NCBI GenBank assembly: GCA_007120915.1
Contig: SKMT01000020.1
Coordinates: 1-8,882, forward strand
Direction of reading: 5' to 3'
Origin: Myxococcales bacterium
GTDB taxonomy: Bacteria > Myxococcota_A > Bradymonadia > Bradymonadales > Bradymonadaceae
Length of the DNA stretch: 8,882 nucleotides
Under the pieces are notes generated by a model that saw nothing but the letters and a program-made list of their open reading frames with translations, was not told where the DNA came from and did not search any database. Made by a program: the position numbers and the translations under genes. Within the stretch, counting starts at the first letter, position 1; every line of letters begins with the position of its first letter. Shown piece after piece: positions 1 to 6,200 of this stretch.

Positions 1-228
1 CACGGCGGGCACAACGGACTTCGCGACATCATCGCCAAAACTGGAGAGCGCGATTTCGTGCGTATCCGACTTGGCGTTGGACGCCCGGAACACGGTGACG
101 TGACCAACTGGGTGCTGAGCCGATTCGATGACGAAGCGATGGCCGATGAGCTGGCCGAAACTGGATGTGACGCCGTAGAGACGGTGCTGGCCGACGGAGT
201 CGGCCGGGCCCAGAACCTTTTTCACTGA
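1..228 (+). CDS. pth: Peptidyl-tRNA hydrolase, C-terminal part (5' end outside window)
   Basis: Frame 1 is open from the first base to a TGA at 226-228 and gives 75 residues that match the C-terminal part of bacterial Pth. Pth is the cytoplasmic enzyme that cleaves the ester bond of peptidyl-tRNAs dropped from stalled ribosomes, which recycles the tRNA. The visible motifs are HGGHNGLRDI at the very start, which contains the conserved His-Asn of the substrate-binding site, and RIRLGVGRP at residues 22-30, the counterpart of the RLRIGIGHP strand. Bacterial Pth is about 190 residues, so roughly 115 N-terminal residues, including the catalytic His, lie before the window. The position just upstream of rpsF is a common arrangement in proteobacteria and deltaproteobacteria (often rplY-pth-rpsF). 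No anomaly is seen in the visible part. The family call is secure. Confidence 0.95.
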   Translation, partial: HGGHNGLRDIIAKTGERDFVRIRLGVGRPEHGDVTNWVLSRFDDEAMADELAETGCDAVETVLADGVGRAQNLFH

Positions 229-278
229 ATCACTGACGCACGCACGTGTGAGAATAAGCAGATTTGTTGACAGTTAAC

Positions 279-324
279 GCCGGGATTGACCGGCACAACC
301 TCGCTCCATCCTCGAAGATGGGGC
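279..324 (+). promoter_or_regulatory. Structured 5' leader of rpsF: two consecutive hairpins
   Basis: The 116-nt gap between pth and rpsF can fold into two adjacent hairpins in the + transcript. The first is GCCGG (279-283) pairing with CCGGC (290-294) around a 6-nt loop. A three-pair outer extension, GTT 273-275 with AAC 297-299, is possible. The second is an 8-pair stem, 303-310 with 317-324, with one U-G pair and the loop CTCGAA, ending 7 nt before the Shine-Dalgarno sequence. The second is followed only by TTTATC, so it is a poor terminator. Autoregulatory leaders bound by the S6:S18 complex are known upstream of rpsF in many bacteria. Whether this is one of them is inference from position and structure. 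Confidence 0.4.
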
Positions 325-331
325 TTTATCC

Positions 332-337
332 GAGAGG
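332..337 (+). promoter_or_regulatory. Ribosome binding site of rpsF
   Basis: GAGAGG lies 7 nt before the ATG at 345 and fixes that start. In-frame upstream starts (TTG 264, ATG 318) would add residues not found in bS6, and the ATG at 318 sits inside the second leader hairpin. Confidence 0.65.
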
Positions 338-344
338 TTTTGAA

Positions 345-722
345 ATGCCCGTAGAGAGACACCGAGAATACGAAACGATCGTCATTGTGCGCCCCGATGC
401 GGCAGAAGACGAACTCGCCGAAGTGCGAAATCGCGTCGAAGCCGCCGTGGAGAGCGAAGGTGGCCATATGCTCCAGCAGGACGACTGGGGACGCCGGGAG
501 CTGGCGTACGCCATCAAGGACAGCACGGAAGGCCGCAAGTTTGAGCGCGGCGTCTACCATTACAACCGTTTCATCGGCCCTGGCGGGGTGGTCGGAGAGG
601 TGGAGCGTCAACTGAGGTTGATGGACCCGGTGCTCAAATTTTTGTCGGTCAAGCTGGACGACGACCTGATCCCGGACGATCGGCTCAACCAGCCGGAGCG
701 GGACGTGGTGGTGCCGGACTGA
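345..722 (+). CDS. rpsF: Small ribosomal subunit protein bS6
   Basis: This encodes 125 residues of bS6, a protein of the 30S platform that binds 16S rRNA as a heterodimer with bS18. The sequence shows the family start EYETIVIVRPDA (residues 8-19), a helix rich in Glu and Val, then the hallmark WGRRELAYAIKD segment (about residues 48-59), and a final strand with LMDPVLKFLSVKL. The length is normal for bS6 with a short acidic tail (IPDDRLNQPERDVVVPD). The start at 345 is chosen because translation then begins just before the conserved first strand and has a good Shine-Dalgarno 7 nt upstream. It is followed 28 nt later by rplI. In most bacteria rpsR, encoding the bS18 partner, lies in between, and it is missing here. 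It is probably co-transcribed with pth upstream and rplI downstream. Confidence 0.95.
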   Translation: MPVERHREYETIVIVRPDAAEDELAEVRNRVEAAVESEGGHMLQQDDWGRRELAYAIKDSTEGRKFERGVYHYNRFIGPGGVVGEVERQLRLMDPVLKFLSVKLDDDLIPDDRLNQPERDVVVPD

Positions 723-750
723 ATCGAAGCGACGACAACAGGAGTCGACG

Positions 751-1194
751 ATGGAAGTGATACTGAAAGAAGACGTGCCGAAGCTCGGCGAGATGGGTGA
801 GATCGTGGAGGTCGCCCCCGGATACGGACGCAATTACCTGATTCCGGAGGGGCTGGCTCTGCCGGCGAGCTCGACCCAGAAGAAGGAGCTGGAGCACCAG
901 AAGCGCCAGATCGAAGAGCGCAAAGAAGCACAGCGCGCCGCAGCCCGTTCGGTGCAGGAAGACCTCGACGGGATTGCAATTACCATCCCGAAACGCGTCG
1001 CCGACGAAGACAAGCTGTACGGATCGGTGACGGCCCGCGAGATCGCCGATGTCCTCGAACAGGAGGGCTTCGAGGTGGAGCACCGGTTCGTGATGGTCGA
1101 TCAGGGCTTCGACGAGCTGGGCATCTACCGGGTGCCGATCAAGCTGGCCAGCGGAGTGGTGGCCCACATTCTGGTGTGGGTTGTCACGATGTGA
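751..1194 (+). CDS. rplI: Large ribosomal subunit protein bL9
   Basis: This encodes 147 residues of bL9, the elongated protein at the base of the L1 stalk that contacts 23S rRNA and helps maintain reading frame. The N-terminal RNA-binding domain is clear: MEVILKEDVPKLGEMGEIVE, then GYGRNYLIPEGLA (residues 24-36), which is the L9 family signature. A charged connecting helix follows at about residues 41-75 (rich in Lys, Glu, Arg and Gln). The C-terminal domain contains KLYGSVTAREIADVL and GIYRVPIKLASGV. The length is close to E. coli L9 (149). AGGAG at 740-744 gives a Shine-Dalgarno 6 nt before the ATG. An intrinsic terminator begins 30 nt after the stop, so this is the last gene of the pth-rpsF-rplI unit. 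Confidence 0.97.
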   Translation: MEVILKEDVPKLGEMGEIVEVAPGYGRNYLIPEGLALPASSTQKKELEHQKRQIEERKEAQRAAARSVQEDLDGIAITIPKRVADEDKLYGSVTAREIADVLEQEGFEVEHRFVMVDQGFDELGIYRVPIKLASGVVAHILVWVVTM

Positions 1195-1224
1195 CGGCTG
1201 CACGATAAGGATGTCGAAAATCTG

Positions 1225-1256
1225 AAACCCGCGCTGGTCGCCCAGTGCGGGTTTTT
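1225..1256 (+). terminator. Rho-independent terminator after rplI
   Basis: AAACCCGC (1225-1232) pairs perfectly with GCGGGTTT (1247-1254). The stem continues inward through GCTGG/CCAGT (one G-U pair) to a TCGC tetraloop at 1238-1241. This gives 13 pairs, and the 3' arm runs into a five-T tract at 1252-1256. It is a textbook intrinsic terminator on the + strand and ends the ribosomal protein operon. The 5' A run also makes it partly bidirectional in form. Confidence 0.88.
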
Positions 1257-1275
1257 GGTTGGGTAAACCGCCGAA

Positions 1276-1280
1276 AAGGA
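1276..1280 (+). promoter_or_regulatory. Ribosome binding site deciding the GTG start at 1287
   Basis: AAGGA is spaced 6 nt from GTG 1287. The longer reading frame from GTG 1245 would start inside the terminator hairpin and has no Shine-Dalgarno, so 1287 is preferred. Confidence 0.7.
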
Positions 1281-1286
1281 ACGGCT

Positions 1287-4217
1287 GTGAGCAGTAACGG
1301 TGCAGGCGCAGAGAAGTTCAGCGAGCTAGACGCGCGGTTGGATGGAGAGGTGCGCGCCGATCGGCTCCATAAGTTGCTGTATGCCCAGGATGCGTCGGTG
1401 TACCAGCAGACACCCCAGGCGGTGGTGTTCCCGCGCAACCGAAGCGATGTGCAGTCCGTGGTTCGCACCGCCGGTGCACTGGGGATCGGGCTGACTCCCC
1501 GGGGAGGAGGTACCAGCCTGGCGGGACAGACGATGGGCGAGGGATTGGTCGTCGATCTGGGCCGGCATATGAACCAGATCCTGGAGGTCAACGAACAACA
1601 GCGGTGGGTGCGGGTACAACCGGGAGTGATTCTGGAGGATTTGAATCGGCATCTGAAGCAGTACGGGCTCTTCTTCGGACCCGACACCTCCACGGCGAAC
1701 CGGTGCATGATCGGGGGGATGATCGGAAACAATTCCTGCGGCAGCCACTCCATCTATTACGGGACCACCCGCGACCACGTGCTGGAGCTTGAGTTGGTGC
1801 TGTCTGACGGAGAGCCGGTGCGCGCCGGTCCCTGGGAGAGCGAACAGCTCGAAGAGAAGATGGCAGGCCAGGGGCGGCTCGCCGAGGGATTGCGAGCGCT
1901 GGATCGGGTTGCCCGGGAGCATGCGGAGCTGATCGAAGAGCGGTATCCACGCCGTGACGTGGTACGCCGCAACACCGGATATGCGCTCGATGACATCGTG
2001 CAGCGTGCGCCCTACGGCGATGGTGGGCCGTTTTCGCTGCCCAGGTTCTTGTGTGGCACCGAGGGGACGCTGGGCCTGGTCACGGAGGCGAAGCTCAACC
2101 TGGTGGACCGGCCCACCGAACGACTGGTGGTCTGCTCGCACTTCCGAGATCTAGAGTCGGCTCTGAAGGCGACAGTGGAAGCGGTGGAACACGACCCGGC
2201 GGCTGTGGAGTTGATGGACGAGCGGATTCTGGAGCGCACCAAGCACAGTGTGGAGCAGTCGAAGAACCGGTTCTGGGTCGAAGGGGATCCGTCGGCGGTG
2301 CTGGTGGTGGAGTTTTACCGCGACGACGAAGAGCAGCTCGAGGCGGCGGCTCAGAAGTTGATCGAGCGCTTCGAGACGCTGGGGATGGGCTACGCCCACC
2401 CGGTGGTGCGCCCACCGCGCGACAAGGCGGTGTGGGAGCTTCGAAAGGCGGGGCTGGGGCTTCTGATGGGCGTTCCCGGTGACACGAAGGCGGTGACCGT
2501 CGTCGAGGACACGGCGGTGGCCGTGGACGTTCTACCCGACTACATCCGTGATTTTACGCAGATTATGGACGCCTATGGTACCGCCTGCGTCTACTACGCG
2601 CATGCGTCAGTGGGGGAACTTCATCTGCGCCCGGAGTTGAACCTCAAAGAGACCGAAGATGTCGAGAAGTTCAAGGGGATCGCCGAAGACGTCGCCGATC
2701 TGGTGGCGCGCTACCAGGGATCGCTAAGCGGGGAGCACGGTGACGGGCGGGTGCGCTCGCCACTTTTGAAGCAGTTTTATGGCGAAGAGATCATGGACCT
2801 TCACCGCCAGGTGAAGAGCGCGTTTGATCCGGAGGGGATCTTCAACCCCGGAAACATCGTCGATCCGAAGCCCATCGACGAGGGGTTTCGCTTCGAACCG
2901 GGCCGGCCGATCCCCGAGCTGGATACCTACTTTCGGTGGGAACATGAGAAGGGGTTGGTCCGGGCAACGGAGATGTGCAACGGCGCCGGGGTCTGCCGCA
3001 AACGCCCGGGGGCAGGCGGGACGATGTGCCCCAGCTACATGGCCACACTCGAAGAGAAGGATTCGACGCGGGGGCGGGCGAATACGTTTCGCACACTGCT
3101 GACCGGCGAAAGACCGCAGGCGGCGTTTGAGAGCGAGGAGTTAGCAGAGGCGCTGGACCTGTGCCTGTCGTGCAAGGCGTGCAAAACGGAGTGTCCCGCC
3201 AGCGTAGATATGGCGAAGATGAAGGCGGAGTATCTTCAGCAGCGCTACGATCGGGAGGGTACTCCGGGGTCGGCCTGGCTGTTCGGGAACTTCGGTCGGC
3301 TCGCCCGGCTGGGAAGCTGGCTGCCCAGACTGACGAATTTCATGCTGTCGTTGACGCTGGTGCAGTGGATTTTGAATCGGTGGTTTGGTGTGTCACGCCA
3401 GCGTGCGTTGCCGCAGATGGCCACGAAGAGTTTCGACAGGCAACTGAAGGCTCATCGAAAGCAGCGCGGCGAGCCCGACGGCGAACGGGTGGTGTGGCTG
3501 TATGTCGACCCGTTTACCGACTTTACGGAGCCGGAAGTGGGGATGGCGGCGGTGCGGGTTCTTGAGGCGGCGGGCTATCGGGTGGAGCGGTTCGGGATCC
3601 GCGACGACGGACGGACCTATCTGTCGAAGGGACTGGTCCAAAAAGCGCGCAACGTCATGGAGAAGGGGCTGGGGCGGGTCGCCGACAAGCTGGAGCAACA
3701 TCCGGGCAGGGCGGTGGTGGGGCTGGAGCCGAGCGCGCTGTTGACGTTTCGCGACGAGATGTCGGACCTGGTAGGCGAGGAGTATCGAGAGATCGCGGCG
3801 AGGGTGGAGGAACGGTCGTTTCTGCTCGAGGAGTTTCTGCTCCAGGAAATGGCGGCGGGCCACGTCGACGACGAGCTGTTCGGCGGTCAGGGCCGGGCGG
3901 TGGTTCACGGGCACTGCCACCAGAAAGCACTGGTGGGCACCGAGCCGACCGAGCAGGTGTTGGAGGCGGCAGGCTACGAGGTAGAGGTGCTTCCGACGGG
4001 CTGTTGCGGGATGGCGGGCTCCTTCGGATATGAAGACGACCACTATCAGGTGTCGATGGACATCGGAGAGCTGGTGTTGTTCCCGCAGCTTCGGCAGTTG
4101 GAGGGCGACGAGATGGTGGTGGCTGCGGGGACGTCCTGTCGGGAGCAGATCGGCGACGGGGTCCAGCAGCAGGCGCTACATCCGGCGCAGGCGCTGGAGC
4201 GAGCGCTGGACGGATAA
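1287..4217 (+). CDS. FAD-linked D-2-hydroxyacid (D-2-hydroxyglutarate) dehydrogenase, YdiJ-type, with Fe-S and CCG domains
   Basis: This encodes 976 residues with the full architecture of E. coli YdiJ (about 1018 residues). It oxidises a D-2-hydroxyacid, with D-2-hydroxyglutarate the likely substrate, and passes electrons through FAD and iron-sulfur centres. Residues about 40-270 form the FAD-binding type 4 domain, with TPRGGGTS at 70-77 and IGGMIGNNSCGSHSIYYG near 142-159. Residues about 275-525 form the FAD-oxidase C domain. Within it, HASVGELH (His439, His446) and GEHGDG (Glu483) match the metal and substrate site of D-2-hydroxyglutarate dehydrogenases, and FDPEGIFNPGNI closes the domain. 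The Fe-S region has Cys564, 570 and 581 (CPSY), then CLSCKACKTECP (Cys626, 629, 632, 636). The C-terminal CCG module has HCHQKAL at 876-882 and GCCGMAGSFGYE at 905-916. A hydrophobic, Trp-rich stretch at 661-700 could associate with the inner membrane. It sits alone between the ribosomal operon terminator and the outer-membrane protein gene. Substrate assignment is inference; the family is clear. Confidence 0.88.
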   Translation: MSSNGAGAEKFSELDARLDGEVRADRLHKLLYAQDASVYQQTPQAVVFPRNRSDVQSVVRTAGALGIGLTPRGGGTSLAGQTMGEGLVVDLGRHMNQILEVNEQQRWVRVQPGVILEDLNRHLKQYGLFFGPDTSTANRCMIGGMIGNNSCGSHSIYYGTTRDHVLELELVLSDGEPVRAGPWESEQLEEKMAGQGRLAEGLRALDRVAREHAELIEERYPRRDVVRRNTGYALDDIVQRAPYGDGGPFSLPRFLCGTEGTLGLVTEAKLNLVDRPTERLVVCSHFRDLESALKATVEAVEHDPAAVELMDERILERTKHSVEQSKNRFWVEGDPSAVLVVEFYRDDEEQLEAAAQKLIERFETLGMGYAHPVVRPPRDKAVWELRKAGLGLLMGVPGDTKAVTVVEDTAVAVDVLPDYIRDFTQIMDAYGTACVYYAHASVGELHLRPELNLKETEDVEKFKGIAEDVADLVARYQGSLSGEHGDGRVRSPLLKQFYGEEIMDLHRQVKSAFDPEGIFNPGNIVDPKPIDEGFRFEPGRPIPELDTYFRWEHEKGLVRATEMCNGAGVCRKRPGAGGTMCPSYMATLEEKDSTRGRANTFRTLLTGERPQAAFESEELAEALDLCLSCKACKTECPASVDMAKMKAEYLQQRYDREGTPGSAWLFGNFGRLARLGSWLPRLTNFMLSLTLVQWILNRWFGVSRQRALPQMATKSFDRQLKAHRKQRGEPDGERVVWLYVDPFTDFTEPEVGMAAVRVLEAAGYRVERFGIRDDGRTYLSKGLVQKARNVMEKGLGRVADKLEQHPGRAVVGLEPSALLTFRDEMSDLVGEEYREIAARVEERSFLLEEFLLQEMAAGHVDDELFGGQGRAVVHGHCHQKALVGTEPTEQVLEAAGYEVEVLPTGCCGMAGSFGYEDDHYQVSMDIGELVLFPQLRQLEGDEMVVAAGTSCREQIGDGVQQQALHPAQALERALDG

Positions 4218-4269
4218 CGCGTGCGGGCCGGGGAAAAACCTTGGGTGCAGGGGATTGAGGTGCGTAGTT

Positions 4270-4344
4270 TTCGAGTCGAGCTGGATCGTCTGGCCTCGGC
4301 GGCGTCAATTGGGCGTAGTCGGGGTCTCTAACCCTCGACTCGAA
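4270..4344. repeat. 11-bp inverted repeat upstream of the outer-membrane protein gene
   Basis: TTCGAGTCGAG (4270-4280) and CTCGACTCGAA (4334-4344) are exact reverse complements separated by 53 nt. Each half contains TCGA-N-TCGA, which is itself palindromic around one base, with centres 64 bp apart (4275 and 4339). The right half ends 16 nt before the ATG at 4361 and 6 nt before the AGGGGGAG ribosome binding site. It lies in the 143-nt non-coding spacer after the oxidoreductase gene and could be a pair of operator sites or a long-range RNA stem. No convincing -35/-10 pair or terminator was seen in the rest of the spacer. Confidence 0.5.
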
Positions 4345-4360
4345 GTCCCAAGGGGGAGAA

Positions 4361-5380
4361 ATGACCACATTGCATCTCGGACGCAAGACGCTGCTGGCAC
4401 TGGTTACGGTGGCGCTGTTCGTAGCGGTCGGTAGTTCGGCGATGGCTGCGGACAACGAAGAGTTGCCGTCGACAGATCAGCTTCTTGCTGACGGATTGAT
4501 CGCCCAGCAACCACCAGATGACCCGGATGATCAGGACGATGAGCCCGATGAGCCGGCCTTCCCTGAGCAACCCGATGAGCCCGACGACCCGGCGGCACCA
4601 CCGCCGGATGAGCCGATGGAACCGGAGCAGCCCGATGATCCGGTGTTCCAGCCTCAGGAAGACCAGGAGGATGAACCCGAGGCGGTGCTCGCCGAGCGTG
4701 AGGAGCTCGCGGAGGAGTTTTTCGTGCGGTTGACCCCGGGAGTGTGGGCGCCCTGGATGTTCGGTGATGTCGCCGTGGACGACGCCGGAGCAGAAGTCGA
4801 TCAGACCATCGGCGACGCTTTCGCAGACTTCGGGCTGGGCTGGACCGGTTCGCTGCAGCTCGGTTTCGGCGAGTTCGGGATTCTCACGGACGTGTTCTAC
4901 GCGACCACAGAGGATGACGATGCCACCACCGATTTCGATGAGGCCGAGTTGGAGATGCAGAAGTTCGGTCTGAACGCGTCGGTCGCCTGGTTCGCTCAGC
5001 TCAACGAGTTCGGTGAAATCGGGCCCCACGCCGGTATCCGTTACATGTGGGTCGACAGTGAGCTCGACACAGTCGACGAGGATGTCGATGAGACCTTCGA
5101 CGCCACCGAGGGCTGGATCGATCCCATCATCGGTGTGGCGGGACGGATCAACCCCGACCCCGACGGGATGCTGTACATCCCGTTCTACGCCGATGTCGGC
5201 GGTATCGTCGTCGGTTCGGACTTGAGCTGGCAGGGCAAAGTGGCCCTTGGGCTGGAGCTGCACGAGAATCTGGGCGTGGAGCTGGGCTACCGGCACCTGC
5301 ACGTCGACTATGAAGGCGACGACCTGGACTACGAGATCATGACCACCGGCCCCACGCTGGGGATCACCGGGCAGTTCTGA
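4361..5380 (+). CDS. Outer-membrane beta-barrel protein with acidic proline-rich linker
   Basis: This encodes 339 residues. A Sec signal peptide is clear: positive GRK at 7-9, a hydrophobic core to about 23, and cleavage after AMA or AMAA (29/30). Residues about 51-109 are a low-complexity linker made almost only of Pro, Asp, Glu and Gln (EPDEP, PDEPDDP and PDDP units). Residues about 119-339 look like an 8- to 10-strand outer-membrane beta-barrel. They show alternating polar and non-polar strands, Asp-rich loops (TTEDDDATTDFDE, DTVDEDVDE), a closing segment ELGYRHLHVDYEGD, and a C-terminal Gly-Gln-Phe that fits the beta-signal recognised by the Bam complex. The ATG at 4361 is preceded by AGGGGGAG and gives a proper signal peptide. 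The substrate or function is unknown. Barrels ending this way are usually annotated only as hypothetical outer-membrane proteins. The gene abuts the convergent redoxin gene with no spacer. Confidence 0.75.
   Translation: MTTLHLGRKTLLALVTVALFVAVGSSAMAADNEELPSTDQLLADGLIAQQPPDDPDDQDDEPDEPAFPEQPDEPDDPAAPPPDEPMEPEQPDDPVFQPQEDQEDEPEAVLAEREELAEEFFVRLTPGVWAPWMFGDVAVDDAGAEVDQTIGDAFADFGLGWTGSLQLGFGEFGILTDVFYATTEDDDATTDFDEAELEMQKFGLNASVAWFAQLNEFGEIGPHAGIRYMWVDSELDTVDEDVDETFDATEGWIDPIIGVAGRINPDPDGMLYIPFYADVGGIVVGSDLSWQGKVALGLELHENLGVELGYRHLHVDYEGDDLDYEIMTTGPTLGITGQF
4538..4641 (+). repeat. Degenerate GATGAGCC repeats coding the acidic proline linker
   Basis: The octamer GATGAGCC occurs at 4538-4545, 4547-4554, 4574-4581 and 4607-4614, with a one-base variant GATGATCC at 4634-4641. 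Each encodes Asp-Glu-Pro or Asp-Asp-Pro in the linker of the barrel protein. Spacing is irregular but always a multiple of three, consistent with in-frame expansion. Confidence 0.6.
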
Positions 5381-5390
5381 TCAACTGTCC
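5369..5390. terminator. Possible convergent-end hairpin spanning both stop codons
   Basis: GGGCAGTT (5369-5376) pairs with AACTGTCC (5383-5390) over 8 pairs with one G-U. The 6-nt loop (5377-5382) contains the + strand TGA stop (5378-5380) and two bases of the minus-strand stop complement (5381-5383). The G-U becomes a C-A mismatch in the minus transcript, so the stem is stronger in the + RNA. No T tract follows on either side, so intrinsic termination is uncertain. Confidence 0.35.
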
Positions 5391-6109
5391 TCGTCGTACT
5401 TGACGGTGCAGCCGTAGGGTTCGGCTTCGGTGGTCTCCGGGGCGTCGCCGTCGGCGAGCGCGGCGAGCGCCTGTTCGACGTAGCGTTGTCGGTCTTCAGG
5501 CTCCTCGCTGCCCCGGGGATCATCGTCGATCCCGCCCATGTACTGCAGGATCCCCTCTTCGTCGATGACGAACATGTGGGGGGTGGTGCGGGCTTCATAA
5601 AGTCGGCCGACATCACCGTCCGGATCCTGAAGCACGGGGTAGTCGTGGGGGCGGATGTCTTCGGTCTCTTCTTTCCACTCCAGAGTGTCCTCAGGGGTGT
5701 TGTCGAAGGTGGTGTCCACGGCCAGCCAGGTCAGATCGTGGTCGTCTTCAAATTCGTCGATCAGATTGGCGAAGGTGCCCTCTTCGTAGTGCCGAACCAC
5801 GTAGGGGCAGGGGATGTTGAACCACTCGAGCACCACCGTTTCGCCCCGGTAGTCGCTGAGGGTGTGGCTGTTGCCCTCTTCGTCCTCGAGAGTGAAGTCG
5901 GGCGCCGGTTCTCCGATTACAGGAGCATCGGGTTCTTCGGCTTCGGCCTCTTCATCGGCCTGATCGTCGGGCTGGTCCTCTTGTTGGTCTTGCTGAAGCT
6001 CATCGGCGACCTCGTCGGTCTGCTCTTCGGCAGGTTCATCGTCGCAGCCGACGACGGTCAGGGAGGTGACGACGAATGCGGCGATGACAGCCCAGGTCCA
6101 GTGCTTCAT
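5381..6109 (-). CDS. Lipoprotein with thioredoxin-fold redoxin (AhpC/TSA-like) domain
   Basis: This encodes 242 residues. A lipoprotein signal ends in VVGC, with Cys22 the predicted lipidated residue. Asp follows at +2, which in E. coli favours inner-membrane retention. Residues 23-60 are an acidic Asp/Glu/Gln linker. The redoxin domain runs from about 63 to 220: IGEPAPDFTLEDEEGN, then VVLEWFNIPCPYVVRHY with the only active-site-like Cys at 101, and ARTTPHMFVIDEEG with the probable cis-Pro177. The tail ends in GCTVKY (Cys234), a C-terminal motif I recall in this group of AhpC/TSA-like proteins. There is no CxxC, so a one-Cys or Cys101/Cys234 peroxiredoxin-like activity is more likely than a classical thioredoxin. 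The start at 6109 has GGAG 7 nt upstream. It lies 91 nt downstream of the DsbD-like gene on the same strand, which suggests that protein reduces it. The precise reaction is unknown. Confidence 0.8.
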   Translation of the reverse strand: MKHWTWAVIAAFVVTSLTVVGCDDEPAEEQTDEVADELQQDQQEDQPDDQADEEAEAEEPDAPVIGEPAPDFTLEDEEGNSHTLSDYRGETVVLEWFNIPCPYVVRHYEEGTFANLIDEFEDDHDLTWLAVDTTFDNTPEDTLEWKEETEDIRPHDYPVLQDPDGDVGRLYEARTTPHMFVIDEEGILQYMGGIDDDPRGSEEPEDRQRYVEQALAALADGDAPETTEAEPYGCTVKYDEDS

Positions 6110-6200
6110 GGGGATACTCCGTGTGGGGTAAGCAGTGCTGAGGACAAACAGTGAAGATCACGATTGAGGATACTGGGGGTAGCCCGGAAAGAGGCTCGTT

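Noticed and set aside
267..272. Perfect TTGACA -35-like hexamer before rpsF
   Set aside because: No acceptable -10 hexamer follows at 15-19 nt. The bases there (around 288-297) are part of the CCGG hairpin and are GC-rich, so a promoter call is not supported.
1245..1286. Upstream GTG start that would extend the oxidoreductase by 14 residues
   Set aside because: It lies inside the terminator hairpin, has no Shine-Dalgarno, and the added residues do not resemble the family. GTG 1287 has AAGGA 6 nt upstream.
2976..3200. Only seven cysteines in the Fe-S region of the oxidoreductase, one short of two classical four-Cys clusters
   Set aside because: From memory, E. coli YdiJ has the same C-x5-C ... 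CP and CxxCxxCxxxCP layout, so this appears normal for the family rather than a lost residue.
5486..6154. Long + strand open frame of 222 codons opposite the redoxin gene
   Set aside because: Its translation has no recognisable domain and runs antisense to a well-supported lipoprotein gene. High GC and the acidic codon bias of the real gene explain it.
6110..6200. The 91-nt gap between the DsbD-like and redoxin genes as a separate promoter or terminator region
   Set aside because: Only a 4-bp AGCC/GGCT hairpin is visible and no -35/-10 pair stands out, so co-transcription is the simpler reading.
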